Part shown: one piece after another, positions 55,298 to 64,000 of the stretch | Layout: each line of letters opens with the position of its first letter | Position numbering within the stretch: position 1 is the first letter of the stretch | Assembly: GCF_029029525.1 (NCBI RefSeq) | Contig: NZ_JAKJSC010000002.1 | Span: 248,001-312,000 of the forward strand | Length of the DNA stretch: 64,000 nucleotides | Source of the DNA: Labilibaculum sp. DW002 | GTDB taxonomy: Bacteria; Bacteroidota; Bacteroidia; Bacteroidales; Marinifilaceae | Reading direction: 5' to 3' | The notes under the pieces: model-generated | What the model saw: the letters and a program-made list of their open reading frames with translations, nothing else | The model's database searches: none | What the model was told of the DNA's origin: nothing | Position numbers and translations under genes: made by a program

Positions 55298-56173
55298 ATG
55301 AAAGGATTAAAAATTGTTGTTCTTGCTAAGCAGGTTCCTGATACTCGTAATGTTGGGAAAGATGCTATGAAAGCTGATGGAACTGTGAACAGAGCTGTTT
55401 TGCCTGCTATCTTCAATCCTGAAGATTTAAATGCACTTGAGCAAGCATTGCGCTTAAAAGATAAATACCCTGGAACTGAGATTACTATTTTGACAATGGG
55501 ACCAGGTAGAGCTGCTGAAATTATTCGCGAAGGTTTATACCGTGGGGCTGATAATGGTATCCTTTTATCTGACCGTGCTTTTGCTGGATCTGATACTTTA
55601 GCAACTTCTTACGCTTTGTCTTGTACTCTAAAGAAAATGGGTAAGATTGATATTATCATTGCAGGTCGTCAGGCTATTGATGGTGATACAGCTCAGGTTG
55701 GACCTCAGGTTGCCGAAAAATTAGCTATACCACAAATTACTTATGCTGAAGATGTAATTTCTGCAGAAAAGGGTAAAATTGTAGTTAAGCGTCGTTTAGA
55801 GCGTGGTGTTGAAACTGTTGAAGGTACTCTTCCAATGGTTGTAACAGTAAACGCTTCTGCTCCCGATTGTCGCCCACGTAACGCGAAGTTTGTAATGAAA
55901 TACAAGCACGCAAGAGCGGTTTCTGAAATGCAGGATGCTGACGAAGATTATATCGCATTGCACAACAACCGTCCTTACCTAAATATTGGTGAGTGGAGTG
56001 TGAACGATATCGACACTAAAGCTGAAGAACTTGGTTTAACTGGATCACCAACAAAGGTAAAAGCGATTGAAAATGTCGTGTTCCAAGCTAAAGAAGCTAA
56101 AGTACTTGAGCCTAGCGATGCTGATATGGATGAACTAATGAAAGAGTTAATTGCTAATCATACTATTGGTTAA
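55298..56173 (+). CDS. etfB: electron transfer flavoprotein subunit beta
   Basis: 291 residues from ATG at 55298 (MKGLKIVVLAKQVPDTRNVG); a frame extending 19 codons upstream lacks family character. The AMP-binding part includes AVLPAIFNPEDLNALEQAL, ILTMGPGRAAEIIREGLYRG and IIIAGRQAIDGDTAQVGPQV. With EtfA it accepts electrons from acyl-CoA dehydrogenases and passes them on to a quinone reductase or ferredoxin. The operon etfB–etfA–acyl-CoA dehydrogenase supports a role in fatty-acid or amino-acid oxidation. Confidence 0.93.
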   Translation: MKGLKIVVLAKQVPDTRNVGKDAMKADGTVNRAVLPAIFNPEDLNALEQALRLKDKYPGTEITILTMGPGRAAEIIREGLYRGADNGILLSDRAFAGSDTLATSYALSCTLKKMGKIDIIIAGRQAIDGDTAQVGPQVAEKLAIPQITYAEDVISAEKGKIVVKRRLERGVETVEGTLPMVVTVNASAPDCRPRNAKFVMKYKHARAVSEMQDADEDYIALHNNRPYLNIGEWSVNDIDTKAEELGLTGSPTKVKAIENVVFQAKEAKVLEPSDADMDELMKELIANHTIG

Positions 56174-56223
56174 TCGATTGGTTTTTCCTATCATTTCAAT
56201 GTAGAATTTTAAAATTAAGAACC

Positions 56224-57243
56224 GTGAATAACGTATTTGTATATTGCGAAATAGAAGAGGGACAGATTGCTGATGTAAGTCTTGAACTTTTAACTAAAGG
56301 TAGATCGCTAGCTGATGATTTGAAGTGTAACCTGGAAGCGATTGTAATTGGCGCCGATCTTAAAGGTGTTGAGAAACAAATTATCCCTTTTGGTGTTGAT
56401 ACTTTATGGATGGCTGACGATAAACGTCTTTATCCATACACAACTTTACCTCATACCTCAATCATTGTAAAATTATTTGAAGAAGAGAAACCACAAATCG
56501 CTTTGATGGGTGCTACTAGCATCGGTCGTGATTTGGGGCCTCGTGTATCTTCTGCACTTCACTCAGGTCTAACTGCTGACTGTACGAGTTTGATCATTGG
56601 TGATCATACTGATAAGAAGAACAAAAAGGATTATAAAGATCTTTTGTATCAGATTCGTCCTGCTTTCGGTGGTAATATTGTTGCTACAATTATTAACCCA
56701 GACTGTCGTCCACAAATGGCTACAGTGCGTGAGGGTGTAATGAAGAAAGAGATCCGTTCTGAAGCCTACAAAGGAAAAGTTAAGAATATCGAAGTTGCTA
56801 AATACTTGAACGATACAGATTTTGTTGTGAAAGTTATTGAGCGTCATATGGAAGCTTCAAAAGTAAACATCAAAAATGCAGGTATTGTAGTTGCTGGTGG
56901 TTATGGTGTTGGTTCAAAAGAAAACTTCGATAAGTTATACGAACTAGCTGATGTTATTGGTGGTGAAGTAGGTGCTTCTCGTGCGGCAGTAGATGCTGGT
57001 TATGCTTCTCACGAACGTCAAATTGGTCAAACAGGTGTTACTGTACGTCCTAAGTTATATATTGCTTGTGGTATTTCTGGTCAGATTCAACATACAGCAG
57101 GTATGGAAGAATCAGCAATGGTTATTGCGATCAATACGGACAAGAATGCTCCAATCAACAATTTCGCTGACTATGTGATTACAGGTGATATTGCTGATGT
57201 TGTGCCTAAGATGATCAAGAAGTACAAAGAGAATACCAAGTAA
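56224..57243 (+). CDS. etfA: electron transfer flavoprotein subunit alpha
   Basis: 339 residues from a GTG start (MNNVFVYCEIEEGQIADVSL). The N-terminal domain is followed by the FAD-binding C-terminal domain: IVVAGGYGVGSKENFDKLYE, LADVIGGEVGASRAAVDAGY, QIGQTGVTVRPKLYIACGIS, and GQIQHTAGMEESAMVIAINT. No ferredoxin-like insertion is present. It pairs with EtfB; the gap is 50 bp. Confidence 0.95.
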   Translation: MNNVFVYCEIEEGQIADVSLELLTKGRSLADDLKCNLEAIVIGADLKGVEKQIIPFGVDTLWMADDKRLYPYTTLPHTSIIVKLFEEEKPQIALMGATSIGRDLGPRVSSALHSGLTADCTSLIIGDHTDKKNKKDYKDLLYQIRPAFGGNIVATIINPDCRPQMATVREGVMKKEIRSEAYKGKVKNIEVAKYLNDTDFVVKVIERHMEASKVNIKNAGIVVAGGYGVGSKENFDKLYELADVIGGEVGASRAAVDAGYASHERQIGQTGVTVRPKLYIACGISGQIQHTAGMEESAMVIAINTDKNAPINNFADYVITGDIADVVPKMIKKYKENTK

Positions 57244-57300
57244 TCGTACTTCCAATTTGTATTTAAGCTTGAATTATTAACAAAAAAACATCCAAAAGAA

Positions 57301-59016
57301 ATGGCTAATTTCTATACAGATAACGAGGACATGAAGTTCCATTTGGAACACCCGTTAATGAAAAAAATTGTTGCGCTTAAAGAGCGTGGCTTCGAAGATA
57401 AAGATAAGTATGACTATGCACCTCTTGATTTTGAAGATGCAATGGATTCATACGATCGCACATTAGAAATCGTTGGTGAAATTTGTGGTGACATTATCGG
57501 CCCTAACGCTGAAGGCGTTGACCAAGAAGGTCCACAGGTTGTAAACGACCGTGTTATTTATGCAAAAGGTACTGCCGAAAACCACGAAGCTTTAACTAAA
57601 GCTGGTTTAATTGGTATGTCTCTTCCACGTGAGTACGATGGATTGAATTTCCCAATTGTACCTTACGTAATGGCTGCTGAATTGGTATCTCGTGCCGATG
57701 GTGGTTTTGCTAACATCTGGGGGCTTCAGGATTGTGCTGAGACAATTCACGAATTTGCTTCAAAAGAGCAAAAGGAGAATTACTTACCACGTTTCGCTAA
57801 AGGTGCTACTGCAGCTATGGATTTAACTGAGCCAGATGCTGGTTCTGACCTTCAGGCTGTACAGTTGAAAGCAACTTACAACAAGGAAGAAGATCAGTGG
57901 TACTTAAACGGTGTGAAACGTTTTATTACCAATGGTGATGGCGATGTTTCATTGGTACTTGCTCGTTCTGAGGAAGGAACTAACGACGGTCGTGGTTTGT
58001 CAATGTTTATCTATGACAAAAAGCACATGGCTGTTAAGGTTCGTCGTATCGAGCATAAAATGGGTATCATCGGTTCACCTACTTGTGAGTTGGTATTTAC
58101 TGATGCTCCAGCTGAGCTAGTAGGATCTCGTAAGATGGGTCTTATCAAATATGTAATGTCATTGATGAACGGTGCTCGTTTAGGCGTAGGTGCTCAATCA
58201 GTAGGTATTGCAGAAGCTGCTTACCGTGAAGGTTTAGCTTATGCAAAAGAGCGTCGTCAGTTTGGTAAAGCGATTATCGAATTCCCAGCTGTTTACGAAA
58301 TGTTGACTAATATGGAAGCTAAGCTTAACGCTTCTCGTTCTGTATTGTATGAAACATCTCGTATGGTTGATGTTTACAAAGCATACTTCCACATTTCTCA
58401 AGATCGTTCTCTGGATAAAGAAGAGAGAATGGATATGAAGAAATATCAGCGTTTAGCTGACGTATTTACGCCACTATTGAAGTTGTTTGCTTCTGAGTTC
58501 TGTAACGAAGTTGCTTACGATTCATTACAAGTTCACGCGGGTTCTGGTTATATGAAAGATTACCCAATTGAGCGTTTGGTTCGTGATGCACGTATTACAA
58601 ACATTTACGAAGGAACTACTCAGTTACAAGTTGTAGCTGCGGTTCGTGGGGTAACGACAGGACAGTATCTTTCTCAGATTAAATTCTACGAAGGTGAAGA
58701 ACTTAATCCACAATTGGAGTACATCAGAACGACTCTTAAGGGTATGACTGAAAAGTACGAAGAGGCTGTTGCTAAAGTAAACGAGATTAACGCTACTGCT
58801 GATCACAACGACTTCCTGGATTTCCACGCACGTCGTTTGGTTGAGATGGCAGGTTATATCATTATGGGTTACTTGATGTTGTTAGATACAACTCGTAATG
58901 AGAAATATCAGGCATCAACAGAGGTATTTGTTAAAATGGGTAAAGCTAAGTGTGCTGCTCACCTTGACTATATTTCAACTTCAGACTTGAAAGACTTAGG
59001 TATCTTCAAAAAATAA
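57301..59016 (+). CDS. acyl-CoA dehydrogenase family protein (long form)
   Basis: 571 residues, longer than the usual 380-400, owing to an N-terminal region of about 60 residues and a helical C-terminal extension of about 120 after the core. Core motifs are GFANIWGLQDCAETIHEFAS, MDLTEPDAGSDLQAVQLKAT, RFITNGDGDVSLVLARSEEG, YAKERRQFGKAIIEFPAVYE and the catalytic-Glu loop YEGTTQLQVVAAVRG. It oxidises an acyl-CoA to the enoyl-CoA with electrons going to EtfAB encoded just upstream. The chain-length preference is unknown. A terminator follows. Confidence 0.93.
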   Translation: MANFYTDNEDMKFHLEHPLMKKIVALKERGFEDKDKYDYAPLDFEDAMDSYDRTLEIVGEICGDIIGPNAEGVDQEGPQVVNDRVIYAKGTAENHEALTKAGLIGMSLPREYDGLNFPIVPYVMAAELVSRADGGFANIWGLQDCAETIHEFASKEQKENYLPRFAKGATAAMDLTEPDAGSDLQAVQLKATYNKEEDQWYLNGVKRFITNGDGDVSLVLARSEEGTNDGRGLSMFIYDKKHMAVKVRRIEHKMGIIGSPTCELVFTDAPAELVGSRKMGLIKYVMSLMNGARLGVGAQSVGIAEAAYREGLAYAKERRQFGKAIIEFPAVYEMLTNMEAKLNASRSVLYETSRMVDVYKAYFHISQDRSLDKEERMDMKKYQRLADVFTPLLKLFASEFCNEVAYDSLQVHAGSGYMKDYPIERLVRDARITNIYEGTTQLQVVAAVRGVTTGQYLSQIKFYEGEELNPQLEYIRTTLKGMTEKYEEAVAKVNEINATADHNDFLDFHARRLVEMAGYIIMGYLMLLDTTRNEKYQASTEVFVKMGKAKCAAHLDYISTSDLKDLGIFKK

Positions 59017-59035
59017 TTAAGTTTTGACTTAATTC

Positions 59036-59067
59036 AGGAGGTTTCCAGTTGGGAACCTCCTTTTTTT
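59036..59067 (+). terminator. terminator of the etf operon
   Basis: AGGAGGTTTCC / GGGAACCTCCT, 11 bp with one G:U and loop AGTT, followed by T7, 20 bp past the stop codon. Confidence 0.93.
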
Positions 59068-59139
59068 GTGTTAATTTTTCGTTAAGACGAATTAACATTT
59101 ACTTAAAATACTAAAGTGGGTAGGTTGATGGAAAGAAAT

Positions 59140-59147
59140 TAGTTTTG
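59140..59147 (+). promoter_or_regulatory. -7 element of the porin gene
   Basis: TAGTTTTG matches TAnnTTTG, 67 bp before the ATG. No -33 box at standard spacing. Confidence 0.45.
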
Positions 59148-59214
59148 TGACAGAATATTAAGAAAACATGTCAAGTTAATTACAATAAAAAGTCAAAATA
59201 CTAAAACAACCAAA

Positions 59215-60249
59215 ATGAAAGTAAGAACTTTACTAATCGGTGTACTAACTTTATTCATGGGATTTTCAGTAATTGCCCAAGAGCAAACGGAATTTAAGCC
59301 ATCAGGAAAAGCAACAGGAAAAGTATTCTTTAATTACCATTACGATATGACTGATGGAGAAGAACAGGAGAGTAGTTTTGAAATAAAGAGAGCTTATTTG
59401 GGATACAACTATAATATTGCAAAAGGTTTAAAAGCAAGTATTACGCTAGATGTTGGTAAGAATGATGGCGGTAGCGACTACACGGCTTATCTTAAGAAAG
59501 CCCAGTTAGAGTGGAAAGCATCATCTGCAGTAAAAGTATCATTGGGGATGATTAGTACAATCCAGTTTAAAGAACAAGAAAAATTCTGGGGGTATCGTTA
59601 TATTATGAAATCTTTTAATGATCAGTATGGCTTTGGCCCAAGTGCTGATGTAGGTATTAAAGCTAATTTTAAATTGAGCGATTCTTTTTCGGCAAATGCT
59701 TTTATTATTAATGGAGAAGGCTACAAAAAAGTACAGGATGAAGATGGTAAACAAAAAGTAGGAGCCAGTTTAATTTATAAGCACAAAGGCTTAATTGCTA
59801 AAGCTTACGCAGATGTACTAACGACTACCCTTGCCGATGAAGAAGGTAATGAGACAGACGTAACTTCAAATACTTTTGCTGGATTCCTGGGGTATGAATT
59901 TTCTGATCAATTTAGATTAGGCGCAGAATACAACTTGTTAACCAATGCAACAAATTTTTCTGACCTGGAAGAAGGTAAGGACATGATAGGTTGGTCTTTC
60001 TACTCAACATACACATTCAATAAGAAATGGGAAGTGTTTGGAAGATATGACAATTTATCTTCGAATAAACTTGAAGGGGAAGCAGAAAAGTGGAACCTGG
60101 CTAAGAATGGTAGCGCAATTACAACAGGTGTTCAATATGCACCAGTAAGAGGAGTTAAGATGGCACTAAATTACCAAGGGTATAATTTTAAGGATTCTAA
60201 CAATGAAGATAACTCGTTGGTTTTTGTGAATTTTGAGTTTAAATTCTAA
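59215..60249 (+). CDS. outer-membrane porin (OprO/P-like)
   Basis: 344 residues. The signal peptide MKVRTLLIGVLTLFMGFSVIA is cleaved before QEQTEF. The mature protein is a run of amphipathic beta strands (SFEIKRAYLGYNYNIAKGLK, KVSLGMISTIQF, FAGFLGYEF) ending in VFVNFEFKF with a terminal Phe, as in 16-strand porins. It looks related to the phosphate-selective OprO/OprP family, but phosphate selectivity is not shown. It is followed by a terminator; glpT and glpQ are 640 bp downstream. Confidence 0.85.
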   Translation: MKVRTLLIGVLTLFMGFSVIAQEQTEFKPSGKATGKVFFNYHYDMTDGEEQESSFEIKRAYLGYNYNIAKGLKASITLDVGKNDGGSDYTAYLKKAQLEWKASSAVKVSLGMISTIQFKEQEKFWGYRYIMKSFNDQYGFGPSADVGIKANFKLSDSFSANAFIINGEGYKKVQDEDGKQKVGASLIYKHKGLIAKAYADVLTTTLADEEGNETDVTSNTFAGFLGYEFSDQFRLGAEYNLLTNATNFSDLEEGKDMIGWSFYSTYTFNKKWEVFGRYDNLSSNKLEGEAEKWNLAKNGSAITTGVQYAPVRGVKMALNYQGYNFKDSNNEDNSLVFVNFEFKF

Positions 60250-60268
60250 AAAGAGATTAAAATATTAG

Positions 60269-60303
60269 AACCGCTTGCATCACAGATGTAGGCGGTTTTT
60301 TTA
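60269..60303 (+). terminator. terminator of the porin gene
   Basis: AACCGCTTGCATC / GATGTAGGCGGTT, 13 bp with two non-Watson-Crick pairs and loop ACA, followed by T8, 19 bp past the stop codon. Confidence 0.88.
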
Positions 60304-60892
60304 TGAGGTATTATTAAACATTAAAAATTATTAGATGTAATTTTGAATTTGATTGATTTCATGATTATTCTCTTTTTTTCATTGGATTAAGTTTTATGGC
60401 TACTTTATTAAGTTTTTATTATTAAAGCTTTAATATAGATTGTCTTTGTAGTTAACTTAATTTGTATTGTCGAATTATTATGAATGTAATGGTTTTTGAT
60501 AATTAATTATTTATAATCATAAAATTAATAATAAGCGAATTGTAAAATAGCTTAGTAGACAGTAAATCAAATAGATAAACTTGTTTTATAGAATGATTAC
60601 AAATAGATAATTTATTTAAATTTGTTAGGTGAAAAATATTTTTTATGCTTATGTTTGTCGCCACAGAAGACAATTTGACTAGCTCGAGTTGTTTTTTTTG
60701 GCTAAAGAACATAGTAATACTACATATTATACGAATGGATGTATTTTACTATGTAAAGTATATAACATTGGAATATATTTTACAAATGATTATTCTGTTA
60801 TAATAAGAGTTATAGGAAAGCTTTAAAGAGAAGATTTAGTTCCCTGATAATTTTTGATTGAACTCAAATATACTTACCCAAAATAGATTAAT
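60304..60892. other. 589-bp AT-rich control region upstream of glpT
   Basis: No credible gene. Two TAnnTTTG matches on the plus strand, at 60617-60624 (TAAATTTG) and 60650-60657 (TATGTTTG), are possible -7 boxes; neither has a -33 at the right spacing. The unusual length suggests regulated expression of glpT–glpQ–porin. A 69-codon minus-strand frame within it is rejected. Confidence 0.45.
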
Positions 60893-62227
60893 ATGATTGG
60901 CTTTTTAAAACCAGCATCTCACAAAGAGATGCTGCCTGAGGATAAGATTGACCCTACCTACAAACGATTGCGTTTACAAGTATTTCTGGGTATATTTTTT
61001 GGATATGCAGGCTATTACCTTGTAAGAAAGGTGTTTTCTTTAGCTATACCTGATTTAATAGAATTAGGGTATTCAAGAACAGAACTAGGTTTTGCCTTAT
61101 CAGGTGTTTCTATAGCTTACGGTTTAAGTAAGTTTATTATGGGTAATGTTTCTGACCGAAGTAATGCGCGTCGATTTTTAACCTTAGGCCTTGTATTATC
61201 AGCCATTACGATGATTGCAATGGGTTTACTACCTGTTGCGACTTCATCAATTGGAATCATGTTTGTTCTATTATTACTGAATGGGTGGTTTCAAGGAATG
61301 GGCTGGCCTCCTTGTGGTCGTGTAATGGTGCACTGGTTTTCGATACGTGAACGTGGAACAAAGATGTCTATATGGAATGTAGCACACAATGTAGGTGGTG
61401 GAATTATTGGACCTCTTGCAATTTTAGGTGTTGCCATCTTTGTTGATTGGCACTCTATATTATACTTTCCAGGTTTCGTGGCATTAGGTGTTGCCTTTAT
61501 TGCTTGGTTACTAATCCGTGATACACCTCAATCATGCGGGTTGCCTAATATCGAGAAGTATACAAATATTTATCCAGATAACTATTCTGAAAAATATGAA
61601 GTGGAGATGACAGCAAAGGAAATCTTCATGAAATACGTCTTTAAAAATAGATTGTTATGGTCTATAGCTTTCGCAAATGCCTTTGTTTATTTGGTGCGCT
61701 ATGGCGTGCTCGATTGGGCTCCATTATATCTTAAGGAAGCAAAGGGGTTTTCTATTCAAGAGTCGGGGTGGGCTTACTTTGCTTACGAATGGGCAGGAAT
61801 ACCAGGGACTCTTCTTTGTGGATACTTGAGTGATAAAGTTTTTAAAGGTAAACGAGCTCCTGTAAGTATCATTTATATGGTATTGGTATTTGTTTCTGTA
61901 CTAATGTATTGGTTTAGCCAATCGATTTTGATGAATTCTATAGCTCTTATTTTTATTGGCTTCCTAATCTACGGTCCCGTTATGCTAATCGGCGTTCATG
62001 CATTGGATTTAGTACCTAAAAAGGCTGCTGGAACAGCTGCTGGCCTAACCGGTTTGTTTGGATACGTGGGAGGTGCATTATTTGCAAATATTGCTATGGG
62101 TGCAGTTGTAGACACCTGGGGATGGAACGGAGGTTTCATTGTTCTTCTTGGAGCCTGTGTTGCAGCTATAATTTTAATAGCAATGTCTTGGGTTTTGGAG
62201 AATAAAGGCCATAATGGCTTGCATTAA
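60893..62227 (+). CDS. glpT: organophosphate:phosphate antiporter, GlpT-like
   Basis: 444 residues, MFS fold with about 12 membrane helices. The OPA-family signature [19 protein letters not shown] follows the N-terminal RLRLQVF segment, and [20 protein letters not shown] is the loop 2-3 MFS motif. [20 protein letters not shown] and [21 protein letters not shown] match GlpT. It exchanges sn-glycerol-3-phosphate for phosphate at the inner membrane. The glycerophosphodiesterase gene directly downstream (93 bp) supports glycerol-3-phosphate over hexose phosphate. Confidence 0.9.
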   Translation: MIGFLKPASHKEMLPEDKIDPTYKRLRLQVFLGIFFGYAGYYLVRKVFSLAIPDLIELGYSRTELGFALSGVSIAYGLSKFIMGNVSDRSNARRFLTLGLVLSAITMIAMGLLPVATSSIGIMFVLLLLNGWFQGMGWPPCGRVMVHWFSIRERGTKMSIWNVAHNVGGGIIGPLAILGVAIFVDWHSILYFPGFVALGVAFIAWLLIRDTPQSCGLPNIEKYTNIYPDNYSEKYEVEMTAKEIFMKYVFKNRLLWSIAFANAFVYLVRYGVLDWAPLYLKEAKGFSIQESGWAYFAYEWAGIPGTLLCGYLSDKVFKGKRAPVSIIYMVLVFVSVLMYWFSQSILMNSIALIFIGFLIYGPVMLIGVHALDLVPKKAAGTAAGLTGLFGYVGGALFANIAMGAVVDTWGWNGGFIVLLGACVAAIILIAMSWVLENKGHNGLH

Positions 62228-62320
62228 GACCTTATAAAATCCGATCAAATTTTATGAGTGTAAAATTGATACTTGTATCAAAATATGAGTTTACTATTTA
62301 TCAACTATAATTTAAAACTA

Positions 62321-63631
62321 ATGAAAAAAATTAATGTGAGAAATTTGTTGGCAGGTGCTCTTATCCTGTCTAGCATCGGATTTGCAGGATGTGAAGATGA
62401 CACACCTGATTACAATCCGTTGAACCTTTACAAAACCTATCCGTTAAACGAGCTTAGTGCTGAAGCTAAGATTGTTCGCGACTATGTGAAGCCAGATGCT
62501 GTGATTGCTCACCGTGGATCTACTTTTTGGGCACCGGAAGAGACTGAGGCAGCATTCCGTTGGGCACGTAATATGGGTGCTGACTATTTAGAAATAGACC
62601 TTCAGAGAACAAGTGATGGTGTGTTATTAGCATTGCATGATGGCAACCTTCGTCGTACTTCTAATATTGAAAGTATTTTTCCAGGGAAGGAAGATTATCC
62701 GGTAAGTGTATTTACATTAACTCAATTGCGCAAGCTTGACGCAGGAGCATGGTTCAATGTTGCCGTACCTGAAAATGCTCGTAACTCATTCATAGGTCAA
62801 AAGATTTGTACACTGGAAGAGGTTTTAAAAATTTCTGAAGGTTATAGAATTAAACGTGATGTTAGTGGTGAGCCGGTAAAAGATATGACTCGTTTGACTG
62901 ACGGAGGAGAATGGGCCGGATTTTATGAATTTGAGATTGATCCTCAGGATAATGGTAACCGTCCAGGTGTATATGCTGAAACTAAAGAGCCATATTTATT
63001 TCCTAAAATGGAAGCTGATTTAGCTACTTTCTTATCAGAAGAGGGATGGAATGTTACTGATTCTCCAAAAACAATTCCTACAACTGCCGGTAAAGTAGAT
63101 GTTGCAAATACCATGGGACGTTTTATCTTACAATCATTTTCCCGTCAATCAATTGTATCACTAGAGAAAGAGCTTCCTGGTGTACCTAAATGTATGTTGC
63201 TTTGGGAAGACGAAAGTGCGAGTTATGTTCGTCCTTCTAATTCAATTGAATCATTGGCTGAATTCATTAATTTTTCAGTAGAATACAACTGTCATATTGC
63301 AGGTCCGTCTATTGAGGGAAAACCTAATAAATATCCTGATTTAACTGAACCTTGGATGTGCGAAATGTATCACCGTGCAGGAATGATTGTTCATGCTTAC
63401 TCTTTCGATACTGAAGATCAGTTGAGAAAATACAATGGTGATTATTTCTATGGTGGTGTTTCTCGTTTTGAAGATGCTAACAGATCTGTACAAGGTAATT
63501 TTGAGTACGATGTAAACCCTAATATGTTTATTGATGGTGGTTTTACAAACTTGACAGATTTGTCAATGAAGTACCAAGGTCGTGAACTTGTTGGGACAGC
63601 TCAAGAAGTGTTAAATAGCTTAGGTTACTAA
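62321..63631 (+). CDS. glpQ: glycerophosphodiester phosphodiesterase lipoprotein
   Basis: 436 residues from ATG at 62321 (MKKINVRNLLAGALILSSIG); the open frame upstream is an unlikely TTG extension. The signal peptide ends at the lipobox FAGC, followed at once by EDDTPD, an acidic run like the lipoprotein surface-export signals of Bacteroidota. The TIM-barrel catalytic motifs are AHRGSTFWAPEETEAAF, the ExD in YLEIDLQRTSDG and the second His in LALHDGNLRRT. A loop of about 100 residues (205-300) lengthens the barrel compared with E. coli GlpQ. It cleaves glycerophosphodiesters to glycerol-3-phosphate plus alcohol. Confidence 0.93.
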   Translation: MKKINVRNLLAGALILSSIGFAGCEDDTPDYNPLNLYKTYPLNELSAEAKIVRDYVKPDAVIAHRGSTFWAPEETEAAFRWARNMGADYLEIDLQRTSDGVLLALHDGNLRRTSNIESIFPGKEDYPVSVFTLTQLRKLDAGAWFNVAVPENARNSFIGQKICTLEEVLKISEGYRIKRDVSGEPVKDMTRLTDGGEWAGFYEFEIDPQDNGNRPGVYAETKEPYLFPKMEADLATFLSEEGWNVTDSPKTIPTTAGKVDVANTMGRFILQSFSRQSIVSLEKELPGVPKCMLLWEDESASYVRPSNSIESLAEFINFSVEYNCHIAGPSIEGKPNKYPDLTEPWMCEMYHRAGMIVHAYSFDTEDQLRKYNGDYFYGGVSRFEDANRSVQGNFEYDVNPNMFIDGGFTNLTDLSMKYQGRELVGTAQEVLNSLGY

Positions 63632-63657
63632 TTGTTAAATCTATAAACGATAAAGAT

Positions 63658-64000
63658 ATGTTAAGAAAGATATATATCGCTACACTAGCTTTAGGAATGG
63701 TAGCGGCAAGTGCAGTAGCTCAGGAAAAACAATTGACTGCTGAATCAAAAAAAGGAGGAATTGTGTTAACCTCAGCTGATAAGGATTATCAGGTAAGCCT
63801 TAATGGTAGAATTTATATGGATGGTGTTCATTATTTTGATGATAAGACTGATTTAAGTTCTGATGCATCTGTTGAGGATATCCGTTTAGGAACAACTATT
63901 AAGTGGAAACAATGGAGTGCTAAGGTAAATGTAAGCTTTGGTAATAATGAAGTTAAGATTAAGGATGCATTTTTAAGATACAATCAAGCTAAGAACAGTA
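63658..64000 (+). CDS. outer-membrane porin (OprO/P-like), 3' end missing
   Basis: The first 114 codons of a gene that runs off the window. The signal peptide MLRKIYIATLALGMVAASA is followed by VAQEKQLTAE. The mature start, GGIVLTSADKDYQVSLNGRI, YMDGVHYFDD, then DIRLGTTIKWKQWSAKVNVS, is the typical N-terminus of phosphate-selective porin O/P family proteins. It lies 26 bp after glpQ and probably forms the outer-membrane entry pore of the glpT–glpQ operon. Confidence 0.85.
   Translation, partial: MLRKIYIATLALGMVAASAVAQEKQLTAESKKGGIVLTSADKDYQVSLNGRIYMDGVHYFDDKTDLSSDASVEDIRLGTTIKWKQWSAKVNVSFGNNEVKIKDAFLRYNQAKNS

Noticed and set aside
60503-60712. 69-codon minus-strand frame in the glpT upstream region.
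   Set aside because: Very AT-rich composition, no promoter or recognisable sequence; likely chance.

Overview
The window reads as an ordinary chromosomal segment of an AT-rich member of the Bacteroidota. The evidence is the gene order rpsU–xerC–raiA–tRNAs–tuf–tRNA-Trp–secE–nusG–rplKAJL–rpoBC–DUF3467, a porT homologue next to ubiE, TamL-type lipoprotein barrels, and promoters of the phylum's TTTG-N19-TAnnTTTG form. AcnB-type aconitase, an O2-type acyl desaturase, electron-transfer flavoprotein genes and overall codon use suggest a marine, facultative lineage such as Marinilabiliales/Marinifilaceae; that placement is inference. No prophage, insertion sequence or CRISPR array was seen.

Region by region. 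1–4.4 kb (minus strand) is a lipid-modification operon: three-His-box desaturase, Cfa/CNMT-like methyltransferase, exported unknown, FAD oxidoreductase and a DUF1365 protein cut by the window edge. 4.4–6.4 kb holds a decayed small ORF, a YciO-type Sua5 protein and a transaldolase-like aldolase. 6.5–7.15 kb carries the SRP RNA followed by four threonine tRNAs on one minus-strand transcript. 7.4–10.7 kb is a membrane glycosyl-transfer operon. 10.8–17.7 kb runs on the minus strand with miaA, a pRiA4b-ORF3-like protein, acyl-CoA reductase, DUF2752, acnB and gap. 17.9–25.5 kb holds a 42-residue lipoprotein, a BamA-like barrel, a membrane unknown, a PocR/PAS/GAF hybrid kinase, a DUF3298 lipoprotein and an SDR enzyme. 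25.6–34.3 kb holds a PurL-like protein with altered catalytic motifs, ubiE, porT, a COG2509 flavoprotein, a SpoU methylase and tamL. 34.4–38.1 kb has fructose-bisphosphate aldolase, an NSS transporter and a helix-hairpin-helix protein. 38.3–53.3 kb is the translation/transcription superoperon. 53.3–59.0 kb has cstA divergent from etfB–etfA–acyl-CoA dehydrogenase. 59.2–64.0 kb has a porin, glpT, glpQ and the start of a second porin.

Functional links. The last cluster makes a plausible path for glycerophosphodiesters: outer-membrane entry by porin, hydrolysis by a probably surface or periplasmic lipoprotein GlpQ, and import of glycerol-3-phosphate by GlpT. The etf/acyl-CoA dehydrogenase operon would pass electrons from acyl-CoA oxidation to the quinone pool, and UbiE finishes menaquinone. 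The items most worth a second look are the PurL-like protein that has lost canonical active-site residues, the CNMT-like methyltransferase operon, a shared GATATCG motif in the cstA/etf divergent promoter region, a perfect palindrome at the acnB transcript start, and the SRP RNA–tRNA-Thr transcript whose tRNA-Thr(UGU) copies all carry an acceptor-stem A:C mismatch. All family names rest on motif recognition by eye; no database search was run.
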